Source: Mesorhizobium amorphae CCNWGS0123
Lineage (GTDB): Bacteria; Pseudomonadota; Alphaproteobacteria; Rhizobiales; Rhizobiaceae
Direction of reading: 5' to 3'
NCBI RefSeq assembly: GCF_001686985.1
Contig: NZ_CP015318.1
Location: 1,362,001-1,426,000, forward strand
Length of the DNA stretch: 64,000 nucleotides
Positions 25,514 to 35,285 of the stretch are shown piece after piece. The translations under genes were made by a program, and so were the position numbers. Every line of letters starts with the position of its first letter. Within the stretch, counting starts at the first letter, position 1. The notes under the pieces are model-generated. The model saw nothing but the letters and a program-made list of their open reading frames with translations. It searched no databases and had not been told where the DNA came from.

Positions 25514-26686
25514 ATGCTGCATGTCCTGTACTTGGTACATGACGTTTCCGATCCGGCGGTGCGACGACGGATCATAATGCTCAGAGCAGGCGGCGCCAGG
25601 GTTACACTGGCGGGCTTCCGCCGCACCACAGGCCCGGTCACGGAGATCGAGGGACTGCGTCCGATCGACCTCGGCGCGACGCGCGACGGCCGATTCGGCC
25701 AGCGTCTGGCGGCGGTCGCCAAGGCGGCGGTCTCTATCGGCTCGAAGCTCGCCACGATGCCGCGGCCCGACCTCATCATAGCTCGTAACCTTGAAATGCT
25801 GGCGCTTGCCCGGCGCGCCAAGGCCGTTTTCCAAGGGTCGGTACCGATCGTCTACGAATGCCTCGACATCCATCGCCTGGTGCTTCGCGACGATTTGCTG
25901 GGCAAGGCGCTACGCGGCGCGGAACGCTATCTGGCGCGCGACGTGAAGCTCCTGGTGACCAGTTCGCCGGCCTTCATCGCCAATTATTTCAAGCCGTTTG
26001 GACAAATCGCCGCACCGGTCGAGCTGGTCGAAAACAAGTATTTCGATGCGGCACCGGTGGTCGCCGATGGCCGGTTGAAAGCGGAAAATCCTGCCGCGCC
26101 GCCGTGGCGAATCGGTTGGTTCGGTGCGCTCAGATGCCGCCGCTCGCTGCAGCTGCTGGCAGATTTCACCCGCCGCCTCGACGGACGCTTCGAGGTCATC
26201 CTTCGAGGTCGCCCGGCGCTTTCCGAATTTCCCGATTTCCACGCCTTCGTCGAAGCCGAGCCCTATCTCTCCTTCCGCGGCCCCTATCGCAACCCGGAGG
26301 ACATGGCGGCGATCTACAGCGAGGTGCATTTCTCCTGGGCGATCGATTTCTTCGAGGAAGGCCAGAATTCCGAATGGCTGCTTCCCAACCGCCTCTACGA
26401 GGGATGCCGCTTCGGCGCCGTGCCGATCTCGATGGGCAACACCGAAACCGGGCGCTTCCTCAACCAGCAGGACATCGGCGTTCTGTTGCCTCAGGCCGCG
26501 CCCGAGGTGCTCGAAACGGCGCTGGGCAGGATGGAAGAGGATCGCTTCCGCAAGCTGAAGGCGCGGGTGCTGGCCCGCAACCCGAGGACCTGGAGCTACG
26601 ATCGCAGCGATTGCCGGGCCTTTGTCGACAAGCTGCGTGGTCTGGCTGCCGCGCCCGGCCCCTTCGTCACCGAGGCGCTGGCATAG
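25514..26686 (+). CDS. Glycosyltransferase, GT4-like
   Basis: 390 residues from the ATG at 25514. The frame is open upstream to 25307, but that would include the dyad cluster and part of the wzx gene. N-terminus MLHVLYLVHDVSDPAVRRRI; C-terminal donor domain with FSWAIDFFEEGQNSEWLLPN and RLYEGCRFGAVPISMGNTET. It resembles GT-B enzymes of succinoglycan clusters (ExoL-like role possible), but the sugar specificity is unknown. First gene of the glycosyltransferase-exoA-exoM-exoO-exoN-exoP series. Confidence 0.8.
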   Translation: MLHVLYLVHDVSDPAVRRRIIMLRAGGARVTLAGFRRTTGPVTEIEGLRPIDLGATRDGRFGQRLAAVAKAAVSIGSKLATMPRPDLIIARNLEMLALARRAKAVFQGSVPIVYECLDIHRLVLRDDLLGKALRGAERYLARDVKLLVTSSPAFIANYFKPFGQIAAPVELVENKYFDAAPVVADGRLKAENPAAPPWRIGWFGALRCRRSLQLLADFTRRLDGRFEVILRGRPALSEFPDFHAFVEAEPYLSFRGPYRNPEDMAAIYSEVHFSWAIDFFEEGQNSEWLLPNRLYEGCRFGAVPISMGNTETGRFLNQQDIGVLLPQAAPEVLETALGRMEEDRFRKLKARVLARNPRTWSYDRSDCRAFVDKLRGLAAAPGPFVTEALA

Positions 26687-26723
26687 GATGACCGGGAATG
26701 GAAACAAGGATGGACGAGGCCTG

Positions 26724-27725
26724 ATGACGCAAACCGAAATGCCCGCATCGAACTTGATCGTCATTCCGTGCCTCAACGAAGCAGCCCATATCGGGGCGCT
26801 GCTCGGGCAGCTTCGGCCGGCGGCCGAACGGCTCGGCGCCCGCATCGTCGTTGCCGATGGCGGCAGCACCGACGGTACGCTGGCGATCGTCGAGGCGGTC
26901 GCTGCAAAGGATCCGCGCGTCGTCCTGCTCCACAACCCGAAGCGCATCCAGAGCGCCGCACTCAATCTTGCCGTGGCCAGTTTCGGCGATGGTGCTGAAT
27001 ATCTGATCCGCATCGATGCGCATGGCGGCTATCCCGATGACTATTGCGACCGGCTGGTCGAGGAGGCACTGGCCATGGGTGCGGATTCGGTCGTCGTCTC
27101 GATGTTGACCAGCGGCACCGGCGCCGTGCAGAAGGCGGTTGCCGCGGCGCAGAACTCGAAGCTCGGCACCGGCGGCTCCAAGCACCGGCATTTATCGGCT
27201 GGAGAATGGGTCGACCACGGTCACCACGCATTGATGCGCATATCGGCCTTCAAGGCAGTGGGCGGCTATGACGAGACGTTCAGCCACAATGAGGATGCCG
27301 AGTTCGACCACCGGCTTCGCCAGGCCGGCTACCGGATCTGGATGAGCGGCAGGACGCAGATGGTCTACTATCCGCGCTCCTCGCTGAAGAGCCTGTATTT
27401 CCAGTATCTCGGCTATGGCCGCGGCCGCGCCAAGAACGTTCTCAAGCATCGCGTGATGCCGAAGGTCCGGCAGATGATACCGCTGCTGGTGTTTCCCGTG
27501 GTTCTGCTGGCGCCCTTTTCTCTCGTGTACCTGCTGGCGGCGTTGCCGTTCCTTGTATGGTCGATGGTCTGCATCTTCTATGGCCTCGTGACCGCCATCA
27601 GGCGGCGCGATATGGCACTTGCGCTTGTCGGGGTGTCGGCGATGGTCATGCATCTGGGCTGGTCGATGGGCTTCTGGCTGCAGCTTTTCGAGCCGCGACC
27701 GCAGACGCAGCACGGGGTGGCGTAA
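26724..27725 (+). CDS. exoA: Glycosyltransferase family 2 with membrane tail, ExoA-like
   Basis: 333 residues from the ATG at 26724 (ExoA of S. meliloti is about 330). GT-A motifs: NLIVIPCLNEAAHIGALL, VVADGGSTDGT, DAHGGYPDDY, and SHNEDAEFDHRLRQAGYRIW. Two or three C-terminal membrane segments start near PLLVFPVVLLAPFSLVYLLA. ExoA adds the first glucose in beta-1,3 linkage to lipid-linked galactose. Another possible start at 26688 has no ribosome-binding site. Its stop overlaps the next ATG by one base. Confidence 0.86.
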   Translation: MTQTEMPASNLIVIPCLNEAAHIGALLGQLRPAAERLGARIVVADGGSTDGTLAIVEAVAAKDPRVVLLHNPKRIQSAALNLAVASFGDGAEYLIRIDAHGGYPDDYCDRLVEEALAMGADSVVVSMLTSGTGAVQKAVAAAQNSKLGTGGSKHRHLSAGEWVDHGHHALMRISAFKAVGGYDETFSHNEDAEFDHRLRQAGYRIWMSGRTQMVYYPRSSLKSLYFQYLGYGRGRAKNVLKHRVMPKVRQMIPLLVFPVVLLAPFSLVYLLAALPFLVWSMVCIFYGLVTAIRRRDMALALVGVSAMVMHLGWSMGFWLQLFEPRPQTQHGVA

Positions 27726-28666
27726 TGGGGGCAAAACGCAGCGTCGACATCTGCGTCTGCACGTTCCGGCGGCCCGAGCTTGCCGACACGCTTCGCTCCA
27801 TCGCCGCCATGGACCGGCCGGAGGGTTTCGAAATCGGCGTCGTTGTCGCCGACAATGACGATGCGCCGAGCGCCCAGCCGCTGGTCAAGGCACTGGCGCA
27901 GGAATTGAAGCTGCCGGTCCGCTACCGCCATGCTCCGGCACGCAACATCTCGGTGGCGCGCAACGCCTGTCTCGACGCCAGCGTATCGGACTTTGTCGCC
28001 TTCATCGATGACGATGAAACGGCCTCGCCGCAATGGCTCGCCGAGCTGGTCGCCACCGCCGAGGCGAGCGGTGCAGCCGCCGTGCTCGGCCCGGTAAAGG
28101 CGCGATACGGCTCGGATGCGCCGGCCTGGATGCGCAAAGGCGATTTCCACTCGACCCTGCCGGTCTGGGTGCATGGCGAAATCCGCACCGGCTACACCTG
28201 CAACGTCCTGCTGAGGACAACCGACGCCAGCCTTCGCGACCGCCGCTTCAGCCTGGCGCGCGGCCAGACCGGCGGCGAGGACACCGAATTCTTCGATCAT
28301 ATGGTCAAGGCCGGCGGCCGCATCGCCTTTTCGCCGCGCGCCTTTGTCGACGAGGTGGTGCCGCGCGCCAGGGCCGCATTCGACTGGCTGCGCCGCCGCC
28401 GCTTCCGTTTCGGCCAGACCCATGGTCACCTGCTCGGCAACAACGCAACCGGCTCCCGGCGCGCCAGGGAGATCGGCCTCGCCTCGGCAAAGGCGGCCTA
28501 TTGCTTTGCCATGGCGATCGCGACGGCGGTCAGCCCGGTTCGCCGGAACCGCAGCGTGCTGCGCGGCATCATGCATGTCGGCGTCGTCAGCGGCCTGATA
28601 GGCGTTCGCGAAATCCGCCAATACGGACTGCCTTCGCCGCAGGAAGGGGGCAAGCGTGCAGCCTGA
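27725..28666 (+). CDS. exoM: Glycosyltransferase family 2, ExoM-like
   Basis: 313 residues (ExoM about 309). N-terminus RSVDICVCTFRRPELADTLR is the ExoM hallmark; then NDDAPSAQPL, ARNACLDAS and AFIDDDETASPQWL with the metal-binding Asp cluster. The C-terminus has ARAAFDWLRRRRFRFGQTHG and a hydrophobic segment. ExoM extends the succinoglycan backbone with a glucose. TAATG coupling with exoA and an 11-base overlap with the following gene indicate one operon. Confidence 0.87.
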   Translation: MGAKRSVDICVCTFRRPELADTLRSIAAMDRPEGFEIGVVVADNDDAPSAQPLVKALAQELKLPVRYRHAPARNISVARNACLDASVSDFVAFIDDDETASPQWLAELVATAEASGAAAVLGPVKARYGSDAPAWMRKGDFHSTLPVWVHGEIRTGYTCNVLLRTTDASLRDRRFSLARGQTGGEDTEFFDHMVKAGGRIAFSPRAFVDEVVPRARAAFDWLRRRRFRFGQTHGHLLGNNATGSRRAREIGLASAKAAYCFAMAIATAVSPVRRNRSVLRGIMHVGVVSGLIGVREIRQYGLPSPQEGGKRAA

Positions 28667-29606
28667 CGTCAGCTTCGTCATCGCCGCTTACAACGCCGAG
28701 GCGACCCTCGACCGGGCGATCGCCAGCGCGATTGCCCAGCGCGACGTCAGCGTCGAGGTCGTCGTCGTCGACGACACCTCGCGCGACAGGACGCTCGAGG
28801 TGGCGCGGTCCTACCCACAGGACATCGTGCGCGTCGTCGCTTTGCCCGAAAACCGTGGCCCCGGCGGCGCCAGGAATGCCGGCCTCGAGCTTGCCCGCGG
28901 CCGCTGGGTCGCCGTCCTCGATTCCGACGATGCCGTCTATCCCGGCCGGCTCAGCACCATGATCGCGCGAGCGGAAAAGGCCGGCGCCGAGATCGCGATC
29001 GACAACCTCCAGGTCGTGCGCGAGGACGGCGTTGCCGAGGACACGATGTTCCCGGCCGCCTATCTGGAGAGCCTGGGCGAAATCTCGCTGGCCGATTACA
29101 TATCCGGAAACATAGTCTTCGAATCGCGGTTCAACCTCGGTTATCTCAAGCCGATCTTCCAGCGCCGTTTCCTGAACGAGAACGGCCTTCGCTACGATGA
29201 AGGTCTGATCATCGGCGAAGACTACATCCTGTTGGCCAGCGCTTTGGCCAAGGGCGGCAGATGCGTGGTCGAGCCGACGACCGGCTACGTCTACCATATT
29301 CGCAGCGGCTCCATTTCCCGCGTGCTCGAGCTTCATCACGTCGAAGCGATGCGCAAGGCCGATGCGATCTTTGCCGAGACGCATGCGATGGACCCGGAGG
29401 CCGCGGCCGCATTCGCCCGGCGCAGCCGCAGCTTGCGCCGGGCGGCATCGTTCCTGTCTCTGGTTCAACACATCAAGGCGCGGTCCCCGCTCAAGGCGAT
29501 ATGGACGGCGCTCAGCGATCCGGCAGCGGTCAGGCATATGAGCATGCCGATCGCTGTCCGGCTGCGACGGGTTGCGGCACAGTTTGCCGTGGGGGCGGGG
29601 AGGTGA
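28656..29606 (+). CDS. exoO: Glycosyltransferase family 2, ExoO-like
   Basis: 316 residues from a GTG start with a strong AGGAAGGGGG ribosome-binding site just upstream. Motifs: VSFVIAAYNAEATLDRAI, VVVVDDTSRDRT, ENRGPGGARNAGLELARGRW, AVLDSDDAVYPGRL and LIIGEDYILLASALAKGG. ExoO adds a later glucose of the succinoglycan side chain. It shares its layout with the GT2 at 15610, suggesting they arose by duplication. Confidence 0.85.
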   Translation: MQPDVSFVIAAYNAEATLDRAIASAIAQRDVSVEVVVVDDTSRDRTLEVARSYPQDIVRVVALPENRGPGGARNAGLELARGRWVAVLDSDDAVYPGRLSTMIARAEKAGAEIAIDNLQVVREDGVAEDTMFPAAYLESLGEISLADYISGNIVFESRFNLGYLKPIFQRRFLNENGLRYDEGLIIGEDYILLASALAKGGRCVVEPTTGYVYHIRSGSISRVLELHHVEAMRKADAIFAETHAMDPEAAAAFARRSRSLRRAASFLSLVQHIKARSPLKAIWTALSDPAAVRHMSMPIAVRLRRVAAQFAVGAGR

Positions 29607-29678
29607 AGATGCGGGCACATGAAGGAACTTTCGTGGCCGGCAGGTATTGAAAGTCGATCTCCTCAGAAGGAATTTGCA

Positions 29679-30575
29679 ATGAAGAAAGTCAGGAAGGCAG
29701 TCATACCGGTGGCGGGGTTGGGAACGCGGTTCCTCCCGGCGACCAAGTCGATGCCCAAGGAAATGCTGCCGGTGGTCGACAGGCCTGTCGTCCAATATGC
29801 GGTGGACGAGGCCTTCGAGGCCGGCATCGAGCACATCGTCTTCGTCACCGGCCGCAACAAGGCGGTCATCGAAGACTATTTCGACCTGCATCCTGAGCTG
29901 ATCGGAACCCTGGAGCAGACCGGCAAGAAGGCGCAGCTCCAGTCGCTGGAAAGCCTGCTTCCGGTGGCCGGCGCCACCAGCTTCATCCGCCAGCAGTCGC
30001 CGCAGGGTCTCGGCCATGCGGTGTGGTGCGCGCGCGAAGTCATCGGCGACGAGCCCTTCGCCCTGCTGCTCCCCGATATGGTGTCCTTCGGCGGGCGCGG
30101 ATGCCTTGCCGAAACCGTCGATCTCTATGAGCGCACCGGCGGAAACGTCATCGCCGTCGAGCGTTGCGAACCCAGCGAAACCAGCAAATACGGCATCGTC
30201 GGCCGCGGCGCTGAGGTCGGCAGCGGCTTCGAGGTGACAGCCATGGTCGAGAAGCCGGCGCCTGCCAATGCGCCGTCGAACTTCTACATCAACGGCCGCT
30301 ATGTTTTGCAGCCGGAGATTTTCGCGCTGCTCGGCAACCAGCAACGCGGCGCCGGCAATGAGATCCAGCTCACCGACGCCATGGTCCGCCTGGCGCAGTC
30401 ACAGGCCTTCTTTGCCCAGCCTTTCAACGGCCGCATGTTCGACTGCGGCTCGAAGGAGGGTTTCATCCAGGCCAATGTCGCGTTCGCCCTGGCGCGCGAC
30501 GACATGAAGGGACCGATCTTCGAAATGCTTCAGGAATTCGTCCGGTCTCATGAGCGCCGGGAAGAAGCCGCATAA
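29679..30575 (+). CDS. exoN: UTP-glucose-1-phosphate uridylyltransferase
   Basis: 298 residues from the ATG at 29679, with AGAAGGA upstream. GalU family: [20 protein letters not shown] with the signature nucleotide loop, [32 protein letters not shown] and [15 protein letters not shown]. It makes UDP-glucose, feeding the glucosyltransferases and the UDP-glucose dehydrogenase in this locus. Confidence 0.92.
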   Translation: MKKVRKAVIPVAGLGTRFLPATKSMPKEMLPVVDRPVVQYAVDEAFEAGIEHIVFVTGRNKAVIEDYFDLHPELIGTLEQTGKKAQLQSLESLLPVAGATSFIRQQSPQGLGHAVWCAREVIGDEPFALLLPDMVSFGGRGCLAETVDLYERTGGNVIAVERCEPSETSKYGIVGRGAEVGSGFEVTAMVEKPAPANAPSNFYINGRYVLQPEIFALLGNQQRGAGNEIQLTDAMVRLAQSQAFFAQPFNGRMFDCGSKEGFIQANVAFALARDDMKGPIFEMLQEFVRSHERREEAA

Positions 30576-30739
30576 TGCCCATTTTTTGGGAGTATGCGCG
30601 TGTCGATGATGGCGCGACATACGCCGCGCTTGGCCGATCCGGCCAGGCGCCTTCTGGCATGAATGTTGCGTGGTCTTTTCTGGTGACGACGCCAATCTTC
30701 GAAGGCCGATAGCGCCTGCAACCTGGAATTGGACCGACG

Positions 30740-33124
30740 ATGAACTATGCCAACTTTCCTCTCGACAAGAGGGTGCCTTTGCCCGGTACAGACGCGGAAA
30801 AGGGCGAAGACTTCATCGACATCGAACGCCTGCTCGGCATGGCTGCCCGGCAGGCCAAGGTGGTGGCTGTGTGCGCGATCATCGGTCTGTTCATGGGCGT
30901 GCTCTATCTGCAGACCACGCCCAAGCAGTATATGTCGGTTGCCAGCGTGCTGATCGACGAAGGCCTGAACAAGGTCGTCGACGACATCTCGGCGGCGTCG
31001 GCCACCATGCAGACCGATGCCTCCCTTCTCAGCCAGATCGAGATACTCACCTCCGCGCGGCTGGCCGCGGTGGTGGTCGACAAGCTGAAGCTCGACCAGA
31101 ACGAAGAGTTCATGAACCCTCCGACGTCTGCCCTGGCGAAGGGCATCGGCTTCGTGCGCGGGCTGGTTGGCTATTTCCGTGGCAGTTCGGGCCCGGACAT
31201 CCCCGGCCTCGAAAATGTCGACGCCGCGACGCGCGAGGCCATGATGGTCACCGCCCGCCGCGACTACGCGATCCTCAAGCTGCAGAGCGAGATACTGGCG
31301 CAGCGCAACGGCCGCAGCTATGTGATCGACCTTGGCTATCAGTCGACGGACCCGGCGCTGGCGACCGCTATCACCAAGGCCTATTCCGAGGCCTATCTCG
31401 CCGACCAGCTCAATGCGAGCTTCGATGCCACCGAACGCGCGGCGGTCTGGCTGCAGGGCCGGTTGACCGAGCTTCGCGAAAGCTCGCAGAAGGCCGCCCT
31501 GGCGGTCGAGATGTTCAGGGCCGAGCACGGGCTGTCCGCGGGCAGCGACGGCCAGCTGATCAGTGACAAGCAACTGTCCGACCTGAACAGCCAGCTCATC
31601 GTCGCGCAGGCCGACACGGCGCGCGCCAGCGCCCGCTACCAGCAGTACAAGACCATCGTGGACAGCGGCTCGGACAATGCGTTCCAGGACTCCGCCATAT
31701 CGAGCGACCAACCGGCCAGCTCGGTCATTGCAACGCTCAAAACCCGCTATCTGACCGTCGCCAAGCGGCTGCAGGATGTCGAGGCCAATTTCGGCAAGGA
31801 TCACCCCCAGGCGGTAGCACTTGCCAAGGAAAAAGCCGATGTGTCGGCGCAGATCTTCGGACAGCTGAAGCAACTGACCGAAAGCTATCGCAACGATTAT
31901 CAGGTAGCGCAGGCGCGCGAGACCGCGCTCAAGGAGAAGATCGCCACCGCCGCCGGCAAGAGCTCCATCGACAACCAGTCGCAGGTCAAGCTGCGCGATC
32001 TCGACCAGCAGGCGACGGCGCTCACCACGCTCTATCAGACATTCCTCAGCCGCTATGAGGAAGCCTCGCAGCAGCAATCCTTCCCGGTCGGCAAGGTCCG
32101 CATCATCTCCGATGCGACAATGCCACTGTCGGCGGCGGGCCCGCGCACATCCAAGGTGCTGGCGCTTACGCTCGTGCTTGGCGTGCTGCTGGGGGCCGGA
32201 TTTGGCGGCCTGAACGAGTTCAACGAACGGTTCTTCAGAACCGGCGAGGACATTCGCGATCGCGTCGGCCTCAAATTCCTCGGCTATCTGCCGACGATCG
32301 GCGGCGGCAAGCCCGGCAAGGATGCCAAGCCGGACGATGCAGAGGCCGATGCCAAGATCGCCAGCCTGTCGGCCGCCGAGAAACGGGCGCGCATGCGGGT
32401 CAGCATCGACGCTCCCGCCTCGATGTTCGCCGAAACGCTGCGCAACGCCAAGATCGCCTTCGACGTCGTCATGGAAGGGCAAGGCAGCAAGGTCATCGGC
32501 GTGATCTCGCTGCTGCCCGGCGAGGGCAAGTCGACGGTCGCGGCCAATCTGGCGGGATTGCTTGCCGCCAACGGCGCCAAGACACTGCTCATCGACGGCG
32601 ATTTGCGCAACCCCGGCCTCAGCCGCAGCCTCGGCATGGAAACCGAGCAGGGGCTGATGGAAGCTGTCGTCAACGGCCAGACCTGGCAGTCGGTCGGCAA
32701 GGTCGACCGGCAGACGAAGCTTGCGATCATCCCGGCCGTCCTGCGCGGCCAGTTCTCGCACACCAGCGAGCTTCTCTCCTCGGCCGGCATGCGGCGCTTC
32801 ATCGAGAACGCCAAGGAGACGTTCGAATACATCGTCGTCGATCTGCCGCCGCTCGGCCCCGTGGTCGACGCCAAAGCCTTTGCCCCGCTGGCCGACGGTT
32901 TCGTGCTGGTCACCGAATGGGGCCGCACGCCGCGCGCGGTGGTGCGCTCGCTGCTGGAATCCGAGCCATACGTCGCCAACAAGATCGTCGGCGCGGTGCT
33001 CAACAAGGTCGATCTGAAGAAGCTGGCCAAATACGGATCGCTCGGCGGTTCCGAGAAGTTCTTCGACAAATATTCGACCTACTATCTGGACAAGTCGGAA
33101 ACGCGCACCAGGGCGGCCGCCTGA
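30740..33124 (+). CDS. exoP: Polysaccharide co-polymerase and tyrosine kinase ExoP/Wzc
   Basis: 794 residues (ExoP about 786). Wzz domain with a first membrane segment VVAVCAIIGLFMGVLYLQTT, a long periplasmic coiled-coil region, then a second segment SKVLALTLVLGVLLGAGFGG. The cytosolic BY-kinase has Walker A LLPGEGKSTVAANL near residue 590, LLIDGDLRNP, and a C-terminal Tyr cluster (FFDKYSTYYL). It controls chain length and export with Wzy and ExoF; cycling tyrosine phosphorylation is the usual control. Gap of 164 bases after exoN. Confidence 0.92.
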   Translation: MNYANFPLDKRVPLPGTDAEKGEDFIDIERLLGMAARQAKVVAVCAIIGLFMGVLYLQTTPKQYMSVASVLIDEGLNKVVDDISAASATMQTDASLLSQIEILTSARLAAVVVDKLKLDQNEEFMNPPTSALAKGIGFVRGLVGYFRGSSGPDIPGLENVDAATREAMMVTARRDYAILKLQSEILAQRNGRSYVIDLGYQSTDPALATAITKAYSEAYLADQLNASFDATERAAVWLQGRLTELRESSQKAALAVEMFRAEHGLSAGSDGQLISDKQLSDLNSQLIVAQADTARASARYQQYKTIVDSGSDNAFQDSAISSDQPASSVIATLKTRYLTVAKRLQDVEANFGKDHPQAVALAKEKADVSAQIFGQLKQLTESYRNDYQVAQARETALKEKIATAAGKSSIDNQSQVKLRDLDQQATALTTLYQTFLSRYEEASQQQSFPVGKVRIISDATMPLSAAGPRTSKVLALTLVLGVLLGAGFGGLNEFNERFFRTGEDIRDRVGLKFLGYLPTIGGGKPGKDAKPDDAEADAKIASLSAAEKRARMRVSIDAPASMFAETLRNAKIAFDVVMEGQGSKVIGVISLLPGEGKSTVAANLAGLLAANGAKTLLIDGDLRNPGLSRSLGMETEQGLMEAVVNGQTWQSVGKVDRQTKLAIIPAVLRGQFSHTSELLSSAGMRRFIENAKETFEYIVVDLPPLGPVVDAKAFAPLADGFVLVTEWGRTPRAVVRSLLESEPYVANKIVGAVLNKVDLKKLAKYGSLGGSEKFFDKYSTYYLDKSETRTRAAA

Positions 33125-33144
33125 AGGCGCCGCCGCTTCGCCGC

Positions 33145-33249
33145 TTAGAGCAATTCGAGGAAAAGTGCGCAGCGTTTTTCCGCCCGGAATTGCGTAAAAA
33201 CAAATAGTTAGAGCGATTCGGCGGTTCTATGAAAAGCTGAACCGCTCTA
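33145..33249. repeat. Intergenic palindromic repeat of rhizobial type
   Basis: Contains TTAGAGCAATTCGAGGAAAA, a CCGGAATTGCGTAAAAACAAA block and a terminal hairpin with arms AGAGCGATTCGGCGGTTC and GAACCGCTCTA-like sequence. It sits between the convergent exoP and phosphatase genes. A related, more decayed copy is at 3757-3840. I recognise it as resembling common Mesorhizobium/Rhizobium intergenic repeats; it may also terminate transcription. Confidence 0.6.
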
Positions 33250-34011
33250 GGAAAATAGCAGCTTGCCGTACTTGCCGGCTATCCTGACGGCGGTCAGCCG
33301 TCCGCTCTGAAAAGCGCCGGTGTCGATGCCGAGCCGATGCCCGTCGAGCCTGGGCACGTCGACGATCGTATGTCCGTGCACCACCCATCGGTCGAGCAGA
33401 TGGACGCTGTCGAGGAAGTCGGAGCGGATGCTGAGCAGGTCGTCTTCGTCCTGCTCGGCGAGATCGATGCCGGGCCTGATGCCGGCGTGGACGAAAACGA
33501 ATTTCCTCGAGCAGACCATTACCGGCAGCGCGCGCATGAAGCTGACATGGCTGGCAGGAATGACCTCGCGGATACGCCGGTCGACCGCTTCGCTCGAACT
33601 ATAGAGATTGCCGAGATGCTGCGCATCGATCCCGTAGGAAAACAACGTTTCCAGGCCGCCCGTCGCCAGCCAGGGTTCTCGCGGAAGATAGCCGTCGAGA
33701 TAGTTCAGCATCATCACCTCGTGGTTTCCCGCCAGGCAGACGCGCAGGAAGCCCCTTGGCGGCGGCGCCGTGAGATGGTCCAGCACGCGTTTGGACTGCG
33801 GCCCGCGATCGACATAGTCGCCAAGCATGATGATGATCTTGCGCCCGCGGAAGGGTAGCGCATCGAGAACGATCTTCTGCTCCAGCGAACGGAGTTCGCT
33901 GTAACACCCATGCACGTCGCCGATCGCATAGACGACCGTATCCTGCATATCCATCTGCAGCCGTTCGCGCGGCGCGGCGCGCGGCTTTCTCGATCGCTGG
34001 AACAGGCTCAC
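33247..34011 (-). CDS. PPP-family metallophosphatase (serine/threonine phosphatase type)
   Basis: 254 residues with all signature metal-binding motifs: AIGDVHGCYSELR, MLGDYVDRGP and LAGNHEVMML, plus later VFVHAGIRPG and VVHGHTIVD. These are typical of bacterial PrpA/PrpE-like protein or diadenosine-polyphosphate phosphatases. It converges on exoP, so dephosphorylation of the ExoP tyrosine cluster or of another protein kinase target is an attractive but unproven idea. An ATG about 19 codons in (MDMQDTVVYAIGDVHG) is an alternative start. Confidence 0.85.
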   Translation of the reverse strand: MSLFQRSRKPRAAPRERLQMDMQDTVVYAIGDVHGCYSELRSLEQKIVLDALPFRGRKIIIMLGDYVDRGPQSKRVLDHLTAPPPRGFLRVCLAGNHEVMMLNYLDGYLPREPWLATGGLETLFSYGIDAQHLGNLYSSSEAVDRRIREVIPASHVSFMRALPVMVCSRKFVFVHAGIRPGIDLAEQDEDDLLSIRSDFLDSVHLLDRWVVHGHTIVDVPRLDGHRLGIDTGAFQSGRLTAVRIAGKYGKLLFS

Positions 34012-34162
34012 GGATTGAGGCTCGGTGCTCGCACAGGTCTTTTGGCGTTAGGGAGCATGTCACACGGGCACGCATGAAGCCTCGATACCATGCTTGGCGC
34101 CGGAAATTCCATACCGGCGAGGAACAGTCCCTGTCTTGGTAAACAAGTGCTGGGAGCGGCGT

Positions 34163-35242
34163 TTATGCCGCCTTGAGCCGGTAGCGGAACACGGTGTGGT
34201 CGAGCAGCAGCCGTATGCGTGGTTCGGCCTCTATCGCTACCAGCCAACTCGCGGCGATCATGGTTGCGCCGACAGTAGCGATCGAAAGCAGGTACGGCAC
34301 GCCGGCGCGGACCAGGGCGCCGAGCATGGCGGCGCCGACGACGTCATGGATGAGATAGAGCGGGTAGGTCATCAGCCCGATCCGGCGCCAGCCTCGCCAG
34401 GACAGGTTGAGCTGCAGTGACCATGCCATCAGTGCCGTGGCGACAAGGAATATGAGGATCGGCGGCGCATAAGGCATCGCGGCTTCGACCTTGATGCTGT
34501 GCACGTCGACCGAGCTTGCGATCTGCAGCACACCGCCAGCCAGGAACAGCGCCGAGAAACCGAGGCGGGCCCTCGTCACGGCCTTGAACCGCATCAGCCA
34601 CAACATCACGCCAACCGCGAAAAAGCAGCCATGATGCACCAGCGCTAGCTGGAGCCAGCGCGTCTCGGCGAGATCGGACAAATCGAGGGGATAATAGAGG
34701 CACCAGAAGAACGTGCTGATCAGCCCGATCGCGATGGCCACGGTTTCCATCAGGTCGAAGCGGCCGAGCCGCAGCAAGGTCCAGACCACGGCGTAGAAAG
34801 CGATTTCGATGCCGAGCGTCCAGTAGACGCTGTCGACCCAGGGATCGAAGGGAACGAACAGGCCGGTGCGAACGAGCCGGATCACCGCATCCGTTGGCCA
34901 GCTGAGGTCGACCAGAAGCAGCACCGCAGCGGTAATGGTGGCACACACCCACACCGCCGGCGCCAGGCGCTTCACCCTTGCCTCGAAGAACCGCAACGGC
35001 GTCGACTTCTCGGCGCTGAAGGCGATGACGAAGCCGCTGATGACGAAGAACACCTGCACCCCGACCCAGCCGGATCCCAGAAAGTCCATTTCAGGATGCG
35101 GCGGGATGCCACCAGTGGCGCGTGCGGAAATACCGCCGGGGAACGCCCAAACCCAGTAGCCGTAGTGGTAGAACATCACGAGGACAGCGGCGAGAAACCG
35201 CAATATGTCGACGCCGCCAAATGTAGTCTTTTGCTGAGCCAT
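34163..35242 (-). CDS. Acyltransferase family 3 membrane protein (ExoZ-like)
   Basis: 359 residues: FGGVDILRFLAAVLVMFYHY with the conserved Arg and His, then GWVGVQVFFVISGFVIAFSA, and about ten membrane helices. ExoZ O-acetylates the succinoglycan backbone. This copy starts with a dyad operator 44 bases upstream, which supports an EPS role. It differs considerably from the acyltransferase at 3845. Confidence 0.86.
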   Translation of the reverse strand: MAQQKTTFGGVDILRFLAAVLVMFYHYGYWVWAFPGGISARATGGIPPHPEMDFLGSGWVGVQVFFVISGFVIAFSAEKSTPLRFFEARVKRLAPAVWVCATITAAVLLLVDLSWPTDAVIRLVRTGLFVPFDPWVDSVYWTLGIEIAFYAVVWTLLRLGRFDLMETVAIAIGLISTFFWCLYYPLDLSDLAETRWLQLALVHHGCFFAVGVMLWLMRFKAVTRARLGFSALFLAGGVLQIASSVDVHSIKVEAAMPYAPPILIFLVATALMAWSLQLNLSWRGWRRIGLMTYPLYLIHDVVGAAMLGALVRAGVPYLLSIATVGATMIAASWLVAIEAEPRIRLLLDHTVFRYRLKAA

Positions 35243-35285
35243 GCCGTGTCATCGGGTGGCCCCCCACAGCAACACTAGGGTGGAT

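Noticed and set aside
30548..32761. A 737-codon open frame on the minus strand
   Set aside because: Antisense to exoP; biased toward Arg/Gly/His/Ala with no domain signature, as expected for a shadow frame.
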